Assembly: GCA_015661205.1 (NCBI GenBank)
Contig: JACVXV010000002.1
Location: 1 to 45,890 of the forward strand
Origin: Candidatus Brocadiaceae bacterium
GTDB lineage: Bacteria; Planctomycetota; Brocadiia; Brocadiales; Brocadiaceae
Direction of reading: 5' to 3'
DNA: 45,890 nucleotides
The notes beneath the pieces were generated by a model. That model made no database searches. It saw only the letters and a program-made list of their open reading frames with translations, and was not told where the DNA came from. Numbering within the stretch: position 1 is the first letter of the stretch; the number at the start of each line of letters is the position of its first letter. Shown piece by piece: positions 17,535 through 25,703 of the stretch. A program made the position numbers and the translations under genes.

Positions 17535-18114
17535 CATACGTGTTAATCTCTTACAAATAATATTTTGATATTTTCAGCAAAAATATTTTTACCCATAAGA
17601 GAAGTAATCACACAAAGGCACAGAGGCACAAAGAATTACAAAAAAGATAAATTGCGATAAATCTTTGTGCCTTCGTATCTTTGTGTGAGAAAACAGAGAT
17701 TTTTCCTCTTCCGATTCCGACTCGTTCGAGTTAGGAAATGAAAAGGCGGACAAACTCAGCCTAACCGTATTAGCAATACAGCCCCAAAGGGGCGCAATAT
17801 GACAGCCCAGGGCAACGCCCTGGGTTCTGCATTGATAGCAAAACCAGCCCTGAAAGGGCGATATAAAGGTATAAACCAACGTGTAATTTCGTATCACGCC
17901 CTTTCAGGGCTTGTTGGTTTTTCCGTGTCCCCCAGGGCGTTGCCCTGGGCTCAGCTACTTCGCCCCTTCAGGGCTAACAAAAACAAGGGTTTGGTGGTAA
18001 TTATAGGTTTCTTAACTTAACACGTATGCCCTCCCCCACTAACGGGAGACATGTTGGAAGCAACATAAACAAGGGTTTCACGGTGATTATTGATTCCTTA
18101 GCTTAACACGTATG
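17535..18114. mobile_element. Composite MITE-like element with CATACGTGTTAA ends inside a hairpin repeat
   Basis: The left end is CATACGTGTTAA (17535-17546) and the right end TTAACACGTATG (18103-18114). The flanks are GGGGGCATCC (17525-17534) and GGGTTCATCC (18115-18124), a likely 10-base target duplication with two changes. Rejoining the flanks restores the GCGGGGGTTCATCCCCCG arm of the cloverleaf repeat. The interior holds a CACAAAGGCACAGAGG inverted pair (17612-17695), a mirrored three-hairpin array (17781-17975) and a second internal TTAACTTAACACGTATG (18010-18026). It has no coding capacity. Confidence 0.6.
17781..17975. repeat. Three-hairpin element, inverted pair
   Basis: The left half reads GCCCCAAAGGGGC, then CCCAGGGCAACGCCCTGGG, then GCCCTGAAAGGGC. 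The right half mirrors it: GCCCTTTCAGGGC, CCCAGGGCGTTGCCCTGGG, GCCCCTTCAGGGC. The right half matches 19955-20037 in order and orientation. Confidence 0.75.
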
Positions 18115-18223
18115 GGGTTCATCCCCCGTTTGGCGTGCATACACAGAAAGGAACAAGGCTGAAGCCTTGCCCTACGTGTGAAAACACAAAATGATCTAAA
18201 GATTTTTTTTAAAGGACTTTTTT

Positions 18224-19399
18224 ATGAACAAAATATATATGGACAATGCATCGGGCGCCCCCATGCATCCACAAGCCATTGAGGCCATGATCCCATTTTT
18301 AAAAGATGGGTTTGGCAATCCATCCAACCTTCACCAATTCGGCAGGATGACAAACGAGGCAATCCTGACGGCAAGAGGGCAGGTAGCCAAGCTCATCAAC
18401 GCAAAACCGGGTGAGATAATATTTACATCGAGCGGCACGGAGTCCAACAACTTTGCCCTGAAGGGTATTTTGGAGTCTCACAAAAAAAAGGGCAACCACA
18501 TGATTACTTCGGAAATCGAACACTTTTCCGTCCTCAACCCCTTAAAAACGCTGGAAAAGTCGGGGTACGAAGTGACCTACGTCCCCGTTGACAAGCATGG
18601 AATGGTGAACCCAGACGACGTCAAAAAGGCTATCAAGCCCACAACGGTGATGGCGTCTATTATGTACGCCAATGGAGAAATCGGATCCATTGAACCGATA
18701 AAAGAAATTGGCGCAATTACGCGGGAAAAAGGCATCGTTTTCCATACGGACGCGGTTGCTGCCGTGGGGCAGGTACCCGTGAACGTTGCAGAGGTACAGG
18801 TGGACGCATTAAGCATGTCGGCCAACCAATTCGGGGGGCCTTCGGGAATTGGCGCGCTTTACCTGCGAGAAGGAATGAGAATACTTCCCTTATTACAAGG
18901 AGGCGTGCAGGAAGGCGGGCGCAGGGCGGGTACGGAAAACATCACCGGTATTGTCGGTATGGGTAAGGCGGCGGAACTGGCAAATGCAGAGATGCAGCAG
19001 CGGGTAGATAAAGTAAGGGAATTAAGGGATCGGTTAAAAGACGGCATTTTAAAAAACATCGGCAACGTGTTTCTTAACGGCCACCCGACAAACCGCCTTC
19101 CCGGAAACCTTAGCTTGTGTATTGAATTTATTGAAGGCGAGTCCGTCCTCTTGTTTTTAGACATGCAGGGCATTGCCGTGTCGAGCGGTTCCGCATGCAC
19201 GTCGCGGTCGCTGAAGGCGTCGCACGTCATCATGGCCACGGGCGTGGATGCCGCGCTCGCCCAGGGAACCATACTCTTCAGCCTGGGCGTCAACAACTCG
19301 GACGCCGACATCCAATACGTCCTGGAAAAGCTGCCGTCCATCGTGAACAGGCTGAGGGAAATGTCGCCACTCTACAACACGAGAGGTAAGAAATCTTAA
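18224..19399 (+). CDS. NifS/IscS-like cysteine desulfurase homologue lacking the PLP lysine
   Basis: A 391-residue class V aminotransferase-fold protein aligned along its length with NifS/IscS: YMDNASGAPMHP at the N-terminus, GTESNN for the phosphate loop, H100 in SEIEHFSV stacking on the cofactor, D176 and Q183 in HTDAVAAVGQVP, RRAGTEN, and the mobile loop SSGSACTSRS with the persulfide Cys at 325. The normal SAHKxxGPKG that holds the Schiff-base lysine reads S-A-N-Q-F-G-G-P-S-G here, so the lysine position (202) is glutamine, codon CAA at 18827-18829. Archaeoglobus fulgidus IscS is a known case with Asp there. Activity as a desulfurase is therefore uncertain. No nifU/iscU neighbour is present. 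Confidence 0.85.
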   Translation: MNKIYMDNASGAPMHPQAIEAMIPFLKDGFGNPSNLHQFGRMTNEAILTARGQVAKLINAKPGEIIFTSSGTESNNFALKGILESHKKKGNHMITSEIEHFSVLNPLKTLEKSGYEVTYVPVDKHGMVNPDDVKKAIKPTTVMASIMYANGEIGSIEPIKEIGAITREKGIVFHTDAVAAVGQVPVNVAEVQVDALSMSANQFGGPSGIGALYLREGMRILPLLQGGVQEGGRRAGTENITGIVGMGKAAELANAEMQQRVDKVRELRDRLKDGILKNIGNVFLNGHPTNRLPGNLSLCIEFIEGESVLLFLDMQGIAVSSGSACTSRSLKASHVIMATGVDAALAQGTILFSLGVNNSDADIQYVLEKLPSIVNRLREMSPLYNTRGKKS

Positions 19400-19477
19400 C
19401 CATCAGGAATTTCTTCTTCACAAAGGATACCGGGTCTGATAGAATGGCAAAAATTTTTTTAGTGAAATGAGAAAGGT

Positions 19478-19926
19478 CGCCAACGGCGACGGCTTTTCGT
19501 GTGGCGCCGACCTTCATGGTCGGCATTGCTGAGAATGCACGCCAAGCGGGGGATAAACCCCATAGGTGTTAAGTTAAGAAACACAACCCGAACGAATTGA
19601 GGGAGTGAAGTGAGGACATCGCTGGCATCTCAGTACGATTTAACCGTGCATTGAATTACGAATATCGAACAAGGAATTTCGAGGTAGGAAGTATGGATAC
19701 GGAGCGCCATTTCACGACACAAACCGTGACTAAACGCTAATACTTTTCTTTGCTTCGAGTTTGCCAGCATTCATTGGCGGTTATCGGGGAAATATCTTTT
19801 ATCATTCGACATTCGATATTCCTTGTTCGATATTCGCTTTCGTGTTAACCGCAACTTACGGTTGCCATTAGTGCTTAAAGTGCTTTCCTTAACTTAACAC
19901 GTATGGAATAAACCCCCTGGCTACAG
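19478..19926. repeat. Inverted cloverleaf-like repeat interrupted by a MITE-like element
   Basis: GTCGCCAACGGCGAC, then GGCGCCGACCTTCATGGTCGGC, then a GCACGCCAAGCGGGGG arm runs to 19560. The arm resumes at 19906 as AATAAACCCCCTGGCTAC. This is the reverse complement of the repeat at 16178, split in the loop of its C/G arm. Confidence 0.65.
19561..19905. mobile_element. MITE-like element, 345 bases, copy 1
   Basis: Ends are CATAGGTGTTAAGTTAAG (left) and CTTAACTTAACACGTATG (right), imperfect inverted repeats. Flanks GGATAAACCC (19551-19560) and GAATAAACCC (19906-19915) match at 9 of 10 bases, a probable target duplication. Inside, TTCGATATTCCTTGTTCGAT-like sequence occurs in opposite orientations near both ends. 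No coding frame is evident. A homologous copy in inverted orientation lies at 31493-31800. Confidence 0.7.
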
Positions 19927-19950
19927 AATTACCCGTTATTTTATACCTTT

Positions 19951-20040
19951 ATGTCGCCCTTTCAGGGCTTGTTTTGTTAATAATACCATAGCCCAGGGCG
20001 TTGCCCTGGGCTATGGTATTTCGCCCCTTTGGGGCTTGCA
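19951..20040. repeat. Three-hairpin element upstream of the conserved unknown gene
   Basis: GCCCTTTCAGGGC, a 17-base perfect stem (ATACCATAGCCCAGGGC, loop GTT, mirror; 19983-20019) and GCCCCTTTGGGGC follow each other. They end only about 20 bases before the ATG at 20059, so they could affect its expression. Confidence 0.75.
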
Positions 20041-20058
20041 TTTTAAAAAAATATATCC

Positions 20059-21183
20059 ATGACCCACGCATATACACCCGGTTTACGCATATCAGAGAAG
20101 AAGGTGGTCACGAGCCACCGCTCGCTTCCCTTGCTTGGCGACGTTATTGTAAAAAAGGGGGACATCCTCAAGGCGGAGGACGTTGTGGCACGGGCGCATC
20201 TGCCCGGTAAGGTGCAGGCCATTAATGCCGTTAACCGTTTAGGTATCCAGCCCAAAGACCTCAAAGAATACATGCTCAAGAAGGAAGGCGATCCCGTCCA
20301 GAAGGACGAACCCATCGCCGAGACCAAGCCATGGGTGAAAATGATGAAATCGGTTTTGCATTCGCCGATTACCGGTACCATCGAGACCATTTCCACGGTG
20401 ACGGGACAAGTCCTTTTGAGAGAACCGCCAAAACCTATCCAGGTGCTTGCATACATAGACGGCGCCGTTATCGAGGTGATGGAGAAGGAAGGGGTTGTTA
20501 TGGAGGCGATGGCCACCTACATCCAGGGCATCTTCGGGGTTGGCGGCGAGGCCGTCGGCGAGCTTGTTATTGCCGTGGAGAAGCCGGGTGACATTCTAAC
20601 GAACGGCCATATCCTGCCGGGACACAAAGACAAGATAATCGTAGGCGGCGCCTTTATTCAGCACGATGCGATTAACAAGGCGCAAAAGATAGGGGTCAAA
20701 GGCATCATTACCGGCGGGTTTGACGACGAAGACCTGCGAAAGCTCCTCGGATACGACCTCGGCGTGGCAATCACCGGATCGGAAGAAATCGGCATCACCC
20801 TTATCATGACGGAAGGGTTCGGCAATATTCAAATGGCGCAAAGAACCTTTGATCTCTTAAAATTCCGTTCCGGCGCCAAGACGTCTATTAACGGTGCTAC
20901 TCAGATTCGGGCAGGCGTTGTAAGGCCGGAAATTATTATCCCCTATACAGACAAGTCATCCGGCGAAGAGGTCACTCAGCCCATCGACAGAGGCATGGAC
21001 GTTGGGGACCCGGTAAGGGTTATCCGTGTGCCGCATTTTGGAAAGATTGGAAAGATAAAGAACCTTCCTTTCGCCCCTTGCACTATAGAGACAGAGGCAA
21101 CGGTTCGTACACTTGATGTGGAGTTTCTTGATGGTTCCACGGCAACGGTACCACGTACAAACGTAGAGATGATTGAAAAATAG
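20059..21183 (+). CDS. Conserved protein of unknown function with lipoyl/RnfC-like barrel-sandwich and KOW-like parts
   Basis: 374 residues, no signal peptide or membrane span. Residues about 12-60 (SHRSLPLLGDVIVKKGDILKAEDVVARAHLPGKVQA) and 85-115 (KSVLHSPITGTIETISTVTGQVLL) have the glycine-spaced pattern of a barrel-sandwich hybrid fold as in biotinyl/lipoyl and RnfC N-terminal domains. No conserved lysine in an MKM motif is seen, so it is not a biotin carrier. The middle has GGAFIQHDAINKAQKIGVKGIITGGFDDEDLRK, and the C-terminal about 55 residues (GDPVRVIRVPHFGKIGKI..VPRTNVEMIEK) look like a KOW/SH3 barrel. Function is unknown. No ribosome binding site is evident, and the upstream space is a hairpin repeat. 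Confidence 0.7.
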   Translation: MTHAYTPGLRISEKKVVTSHRSLPLLGDVIVKKGDILKAEDVVARAHLPGKVQAINAVNRLGIQPKDLKEYMLKKEGDPVQKDEPIAETKPWVKMMKSVLHSPITGTIETISTVTGQVLLREPPKPIQVLAYIDGAVIEVMEKEGVVMEAMATYIQGIFGVGGEAVGELVIAVEKPGDILTNGHILPGHKDKIIVGGAFIQHDAINKAQKIGVKGIITGGFDDEDLRKLLGYDLGVAITGSEEIGITLIMTEGFGNIQMAQRTFDLLKFRSGAKTSINGATQIRAGVVRPEIIIPYTDKSSGEEVTQPIDRGMDVGDPVRVIRVPHFGKIGKIKNLPFAPCTIETEATVRTLDVEFLDGSTATVPRTNVEMIEK

Positions 21184-21276
21184 AAAAATAATGATGAAAT
21201 ACGGCAAAAATAGTATATAATATTCGCCGTATGTGTATCGCATCACACTTGCGAATACCGTAGCCTAATATTTTGT

Positions 21277-21362
21277 GCCAGAGTGGTGGAATTGGCAGAC
21301 ACGCCAGACTCAAAATCTGGTCCCCGTCACAGGGGGTAAGGGTTCAACTCCCTTCTCTGGCA
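21277..21362 (+). tRNA. tRNA-Leu (CAA anticodon)
   Basis: 86 bases with acceptor GCCAGAG pairing with CTCTGGC, anticodon stem CCAGA/TCTGG enclosing CTCAAAA, a long variable arm (TCCCCGTCACAGGGGG) as in leucine tRNAs, and a T arm GGGTTCAACTCCC. The discriminator is A. CCA is not encoded, unlike in the tRNA-fMet of this window. Confidence 0.96.
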
Positions 21363-21621
21363 TTTAACAAATATCACGGTAACGAAACAAGAAACAAAAC
21401 GCACCTTCCTTTGTACGCCCCTTAGCAGTAACATCAGCCTTGACAGAATCCATCAATTGAATTGCAAAAGTAAAGTTATAGCCAAACAAACTGTTTTCGA
21501 GAAACATCGGAAAAAGAAATGTTTTGGAAAAAATGAAGCTGGAGTTTCTGAGAAAGGCAAATTACTAACCTGAAGATTAGGAACGAGAAAATATTTGTAC
21601 GAAGAAAGACCTTGAAATCAA

Positions 21622-22424
21622 ATGCCAGAACCTACGATTAAGTGCCCAAAGTGCCAAACCGAGTTTCAAAAACGTTACTTGCGTTGCACAAAATGCAATG
21701 AGATCGGCATCCATAAACTATGCAAGTATGTAGGGTTTTGCGATCGTTCACTCAAAATATTGAAAGACAAAAGTATTTGGTTTCCAACTGGAGAATCATT
21801 AAACGACCCATTTGAGTTTAGTTTTAATCTTTCTGAAAAGCATGTCGGGGGAGTTAAGATAAATGACCAATCTCGCGAAGAAGCGATAATTGATATGAAA
21901 CAAATGGGGGGGTGCTTTCACTTAGCGAAATTAACGATAATATCTTGATGTGGTCGCATTATTCATATTCGCATACGGGTTTTTGTATCGAATTTGAGCG
22001 AACAGGCAGTAACGATTTGGGAAATGGGAAGTATTGTATACCTGTCCTGTACGATGATCCCCTTCCAACATTTAAACTGATGGAACTGTCCGATCCAGCG
22101 GTTGTCTCAAAGATATTAACTACAAAATCATCGCATTGGTCATATGAAAGAGAGTGGCGCATTCTAAGTAAAGACGGTAATCAAGAACACCCTTTACCAG
22201 GCAACATCACGGGAATAGTGTTTGGCTGCCAGATGCCTAGTGATAATCGTCTAAAAATCGCAGATATTCTCGGTAACACTGTCATATATATGCAGGCCAC
22301 TAAGAGTGAAACCAAGTTTGCTATTGATATAAAGCCTGTTTCGTTATCTGATTTAACAAGTGATGTAGAGTTGGTCAAGCGAATGAGAACCTACCCCTGT
22401 TCTCCCTCCCAGGATGGGGACTAA
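21622..22424 (+). pseudogene. DUF2971 family protein with N-terminal zinc ribbon, frameshifted in a G7 run
   Basis: Two overlapping frames form one protein. The first, from 21622, has a CPKC...CTKC zinc ribbon, then the DUF2971 start (HKLCKYVGF..LKDKSIWFPTGESLNDPFEFSF). The second, from about 21912, continues with the family core (VLSLSEINDNILMWSHYSYSHTGFCIEF, YDDPLP, KSSHWSYEREWRIL). The break is at a run of seven G (21906-21912); one extra G would give QMGGVLSLSE and a continuous reading frame. DUF2971 proteins are uncharacterised and often found in accessory or defence regions. The gene may be dead, phase-variable, or a homopolymer miscall. Confidence 0.75.
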
Positions 22425-22488
22425 CTAACAATGAAGGATGTATAATAAAATAACAGAAATTTGCATAAACGATTTTGAATAATTACAA

Positions 22489-22677
22489 ATGACTATCATT
22501 GACAGAATTGAGATTAATCCACGAATATGTGATGGTAAACCGGTAATCAAGGGAACAAGGATACCCATATCAGTGATCCTTGAACTTGTAGCAGAGGATA
22601 AATCGTGGCAGGCAATACTTGATGGTTATCCTGAATTGACGAGAGCTGATATCCATGCGGCCATGCAATGTACGTAG
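22489..22677 (+). CDS. DUF433 (VapB45-like) antitoxin, C-terminus truncated by a repeat
   Basis: A 62-residue protein starting with the DUF433 pattern: IDRIEINPRICDGKPVIKGTRIPISVILELVAEDKSWQAILDGYPELTRADIHAAM. The family is a small winged-helix DNA-binding protein usually paired with a PIN-like DUF5615 toxin. Family members normally continue with about 10-15 more residues after DIHAAM. Here the frame ends 4 residues later, where the GTACGTAGGGCAAGGC repeat begins, so the tail seems replaced. No toxin partner follows. Probably a relic. Confidence 0.75.
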   Translation: MTIIDRIEINPRICDGKPVIKGTRIPISVILELVAEDKSWQAILDGYPELTRADIHAAMQCT

Positions 22678-23300
22678 GGCAAGGCTTTAGCCTTGCAACT
22701 GTCTGACATGTACCAGGAGGTGCAACCCTAAAGGGTCGCCCTGCAACAGGCCCGAAGGGCAGAAAGTATATAGCCAGGGGTGAAGCCCCTGGTAAACGCA
22801 ATAATATAACAAGCCCCGAAGGGGTGACAGAAAAGAAGACTCAACATGGCCAGGACGCCAGTTTTTTCTAAAATTTCTTGTTGTTTTGATCACGAAAACA
22901 AAACGTCGTGCCCCCCCTTCGGGGCTTGTATTCTTTTATTATCTTTACAGGGGGCTTCACCCCCCGCTATATCCTGTCGGCCTTTCAGGCCTGATTTTGA
23001 ATTTACAATACATTAAATTATGCCTATGGAAAGGATTTTGATGCGTTCTCAAGAGATCTGAAAAACAAGGCAACTCCGGAATTAGAAGATGGATGGAGTG
23101 GAGTGGCGCAATAGAAATGAAAAAGGCTTGGAATGATGCATTGAATGAGGTTATTGCCAGTGAAGCCGCCGTTTAGCTTTCATGACGTGATTTTATCGTT
23201 AAAAGAAGTGGATGCTGAATTGAATGTCAATATCACCAAATAAGAATTTTAATGTTATAACAAAACATAACAATCATTAAATTGAGAAAGGGAATACAAC
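22678..23300. repeat. 623-base gap: inverted three-hairpin pair and short gene relics
   Basis: 22672-22742 is a 70-base unit (GCAAGGCTTTAGCCTTGC, AACTGTCT, GCAACCCTAAAGGGTCGCCC) repeated in inverted orientation at 33557-33635. 22747-22826 has GCCCGAAGGGC, CCAGGGGTGAAGCCCCTGG and GCCCCGAAGGGGTG. 22908-22995 carries the mirrored series CCCCTTCGGGGC, AGGGGGCTTCACCCCCC and GGCCTTTCAGGCC. Between 23020 and 23245 short frames (for example YGKDFDAFSRDLKNKATPEL) look like pieces of lost small genes, but no family is clear. Confidence 0.6.
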
Positions 23301-25448
23301 ATGCTGGTGGCTTTGGTTTGGAGGTGTCTGCCGTTTTTGTTAGGTGTCGTTGCCATTGCGGCGGCGTTTGATCTGCACGCAGGGGTGGCTGGCAATACAA
23401 GGATTTTAGGCCACAATTTGGAGGTGGAGCTATATCTGAAGGAGCATAAGCTGAAGGCGACAGACCACCTGCTTGCACAGGTCGCGGATGCGGAGACGTT
23501 TTCGTGCTTTCTCAATAAGTCATTCCGCATCCTGTCCGTAAAATCTTCTAGTGCCAAGTTAGATTTTAAGGTACGAGATGCCATGCCGGGAAAAGGCGTT
23601 ACCGCTCATCCCGATATGTCCGGACGTCCGCAGCGCCTGGAGATATCCATACCGCAAGAGTTACGGGCGCTACCGGCGGTCACAATCTCCATCGAATATG
23701 AAGGCGCGTTGCCCGCATCGCCCTATTCCCTAGAGAAAGAAGACGTTGGTGATACAACCGGCATTATTGGTGAAGATGGCGTTTATTTGAGTCCCGCGTG
23801 CCTGTGGTATCCCGATGAGCCTGATTCACTGGCAACGTTCAAGGTGACGGTGACAACCCCCGGTGAATACGAGGCAATAACCGAGGGAGCGCTTGTTAAC
23901 AAAGGGGTGTCCGGTGGGAAGTCGGTTTCCACCTGGGAGGAAAAGAACGTGTCCGATGGGTGTAATCTGGTCGCGGGCAAATACAAAGTGACAACTGTGC
24001 AACATAACGGCATAGAGGTGTATGCCTACTTTTTCCCTGAAGACCAAGGCCTGGTAGAGTCGTATCTGAACGCTACAAAACGGTATCTGGACATGTACCA
24101 AAAACTCCTGGGGGATTATCCCTACAAAAAGTTTGCCATCGTGGAAAATTTCTTTCAAACGGGATATGGTATGCCGTCGTACACCTTGCTGGGCAGCGCC
24201 GTTGTAAAACTGCCCTTTATCGTCGATACCTCGCTGGGACACGAGATTTTGCACAATTGGTGGGGCAACTCCGTCTTTGTCGAAGAGTCGGAGGGAAACT
24301 GGTGCGAGGGGCTAACCACCTACATGGCCGATTATCATTACAAAGAACTTAAGGGCGAGGCACAGGCGGAGGATTACCGCAGGGATCTATGCAGAAAATA
24401 TACCAGTTACGTGACGGGACGCAACGATTTTCCGCTAAAACATTTTGTCAGCAGGAGTGATCAAGCCAACCGCGCGATCGGATACGGAAAGACGGCCATG
24501 GTGTTCCACACCCTTCGGCGGATGGTCGGAGATGAACTGTTTTACCGGTCGCTCAGAAAATTTTATGCGGATAAAATATGGCAAAGCGCCAGTTGGAAAG
24601 ACATACAGCACACCTTTGAGGCGGTTTGTGGAAAGGATTTGGCCTGGTTTTTTGACCAATGGGTTAATAGGGAGGGCGCGCCCTTCATTGAACTGGGAAA
24701 GACCGGGGTGGAGAAGACCGATGACGGCTGGGTGACACGGGTGGAGATTATCCAGGGAAAACCCCCATACCAATTCCCGTTGCCGATCCGGATAGGATTG
24801 GACAATGAAAGCAGTACGACCGTTGTTGACATAAAAGAACAGGTTAACACTGTGCTGATCAAGACAAAATCCCAACCCTTAAATATTACGATAGACCCGC
24901 AGTGCGAGGTTTTTAGGCGTTTCTACGCCGAAGAAATCCCGGCGACCATCGATTCCATCTTGGGCGATGAAAATAAGATTGTTGTGTATCCCACCGGGGG
25001 TGAAGCGGCGTCACGGCAGGCATACAAAAAGCTTGCGCGCCTTTTGGCGGGGGACAAGGGATTCGTGAAGGCCGATAATGAAATTACGGAAACAGAGGCC
25101 GCGCAAAAAAGCCTGTTCGTTCTGGGCGGGCTGGAAAACAAGCTGACAGGCTCATTCCTGGCAAACGTGCCAAAGAATTTTTCCCTGAAAGAAGGGGAAT
25201 TTACGGCGGACAACACAGCCTACCGCACTACCGGCGACGCCCTGTTCGTGGCCGTCAAGCATCCCACGGGCAAGGGGAAGGGGGTTGCCTTATTTTATGG
25301 CATTGGTGCATCTGCCATTAACAACGTGGGCGCCAAGCTGCCGCACTACGGGAAATACGGCTACCTGGTCTTTTCCGCGGAAAAGAAGATCGATAGCGGC
25401 ACACCCGCCCCGGCGGACAATCCGCTTCAACGGTCTTTGAAGGACTGA
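23301..25448 (+). CDS. Exported M1-family (gluzincin) aminopeptidase-like protein
   Basis: 715 residues with an N-terminal signal peptide (MLVALVWRCLPFLLGVVAIAAAFDLHAG). The zinc site is HEILH at 314-318 followed by the third ligand Glu336 in GNWCEGLTTY. The spacing is 17 residues rather than the 18 of classical HExxH-x18-E enzymes. The exopeptidase GAMEN motif is replaced by GYGMPSYT (288-295), so N-terminal amine recognition may differ. A Tyr in IGYGKTAMVFHTLRR could be the transition-state tyrosine. The C-terminal 200 residues are beta-rich (DEE-poor, FDQWVNREGAPFIELG) and then a domain of unknown role. It probably degrades peptides outside the cytoplasm. It is a single gene. Confidence 0.88.
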   Translation: MLVALVWRCLPFLLGVVAIAAAFDLHAGVAGNTRILGHNLEVELYLKEHKLKATDHLLAQVADAETFSCFLNKSFRILSVKSSSAKLDFKVRDAMPGKGVTAHPDMSGRPQRLEISIPQELRALPAVTISIEYEGALPASPYSLEKEDVGDTTGIIGEDGVYLSPACLWYPDEPDSLATFKVTVTTPGEYEAITEGALVNKGVSGGKSVSTWEEKNVSDGCNLVAGKYKVTTVQHNGIEVYAYFFPEDQGLVESYLNATKRYLDMYQKLLGDYPYKKFAIVENFFQTGYGMPSYTLLGSAVVKLPFIVDTSLGHEILHNWWGNSVFVEESEGNWCEGLTTYMADYHYKELKGEAQAEDYRRDLCRKYTSYVTGRNDFPLKHFVSRSDQANRAIGYGKTAMVFHTLRRMVGDELFYRSLRKFYADKIWQSASWKDIQHTFEAVCGKDLAWFFDQWVNREGAPFIELGKTGVEKTDDGWVTRVEIIQGKPPYQFPLPIRIGLDNESSTTVVDIKEQVNTVLIKTKSQPLNITIDPQCEVFRRFYAEEIPATIDSILGDENKIVVYPTGGEAASRQAYKKLARLLAGDKGFVKADNEITETEAAQKSLFVLGGLENKLTGSFLANVPKNFSLKEGEFTADNTAYRTTGDALFVAVKHPTGKGKGVALFYGIGASAINNVGAKLPHYGKYGYLVFSAEKKIDSGTPAPADNPLQRSLKD

Positions 25449-25493
25449 CGTTCCTCGGTTTGCAATGAATTTACATTTGAAACGGAGATAGCA

Positions 25494-25703
25494 GTGAACA
25501 ATACTATTTCACATGACCGTAGCGAAGAGACGCCGGAAGCCAAGGCCCACTGGTTTCAATCATTGCCACTTTCGGAACGGATGGATATGCTCTGCTATTT
25601 CACCGATCTGATATTAAACTGCAACCCTAAAATCATGGAGCAGAAAAAAAATGATCAACCGGCTTCGGGACGTATTCGCGTCATTTCAAAAACACCAGGT
25701 TAA
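25494..25703 (+). CDS. Small partner of the downstream nucleotidyltransferase
   Basis: 69 residues, GTG start at 25494 with GGAGA upstream. The sequence EAKAHWFQSLPLSERMDMLCYFTDLILNCNP is helical, and the C-terminal part is polar. It overlaps the nucleotidyltransferase frame by 53 bases. Small genes of this type (WFxxLxxxERMxxLxxxxDL) commonly precede MNT-like nucleotidyltransferases, and the pairing suggests a toxin-antitoxin or regulatory couple. It has no identifiable DNA-binding motif. The function is inferred from position. Confidence 0.6.
   Translation: MNNTISHDRSEETPEAKAHWFQSLPLSERMDMLCYFTDLILNCNPKIMEQKKNDQPASGRIRVISKTPG

Noticed and set aside
17781-17975. Hairpin array as a CRISPR
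   Set aside because: There are no regularly spaced direct repeats with unique spacers, and no cas genes lie nearby. The units are mirrored hairpins.
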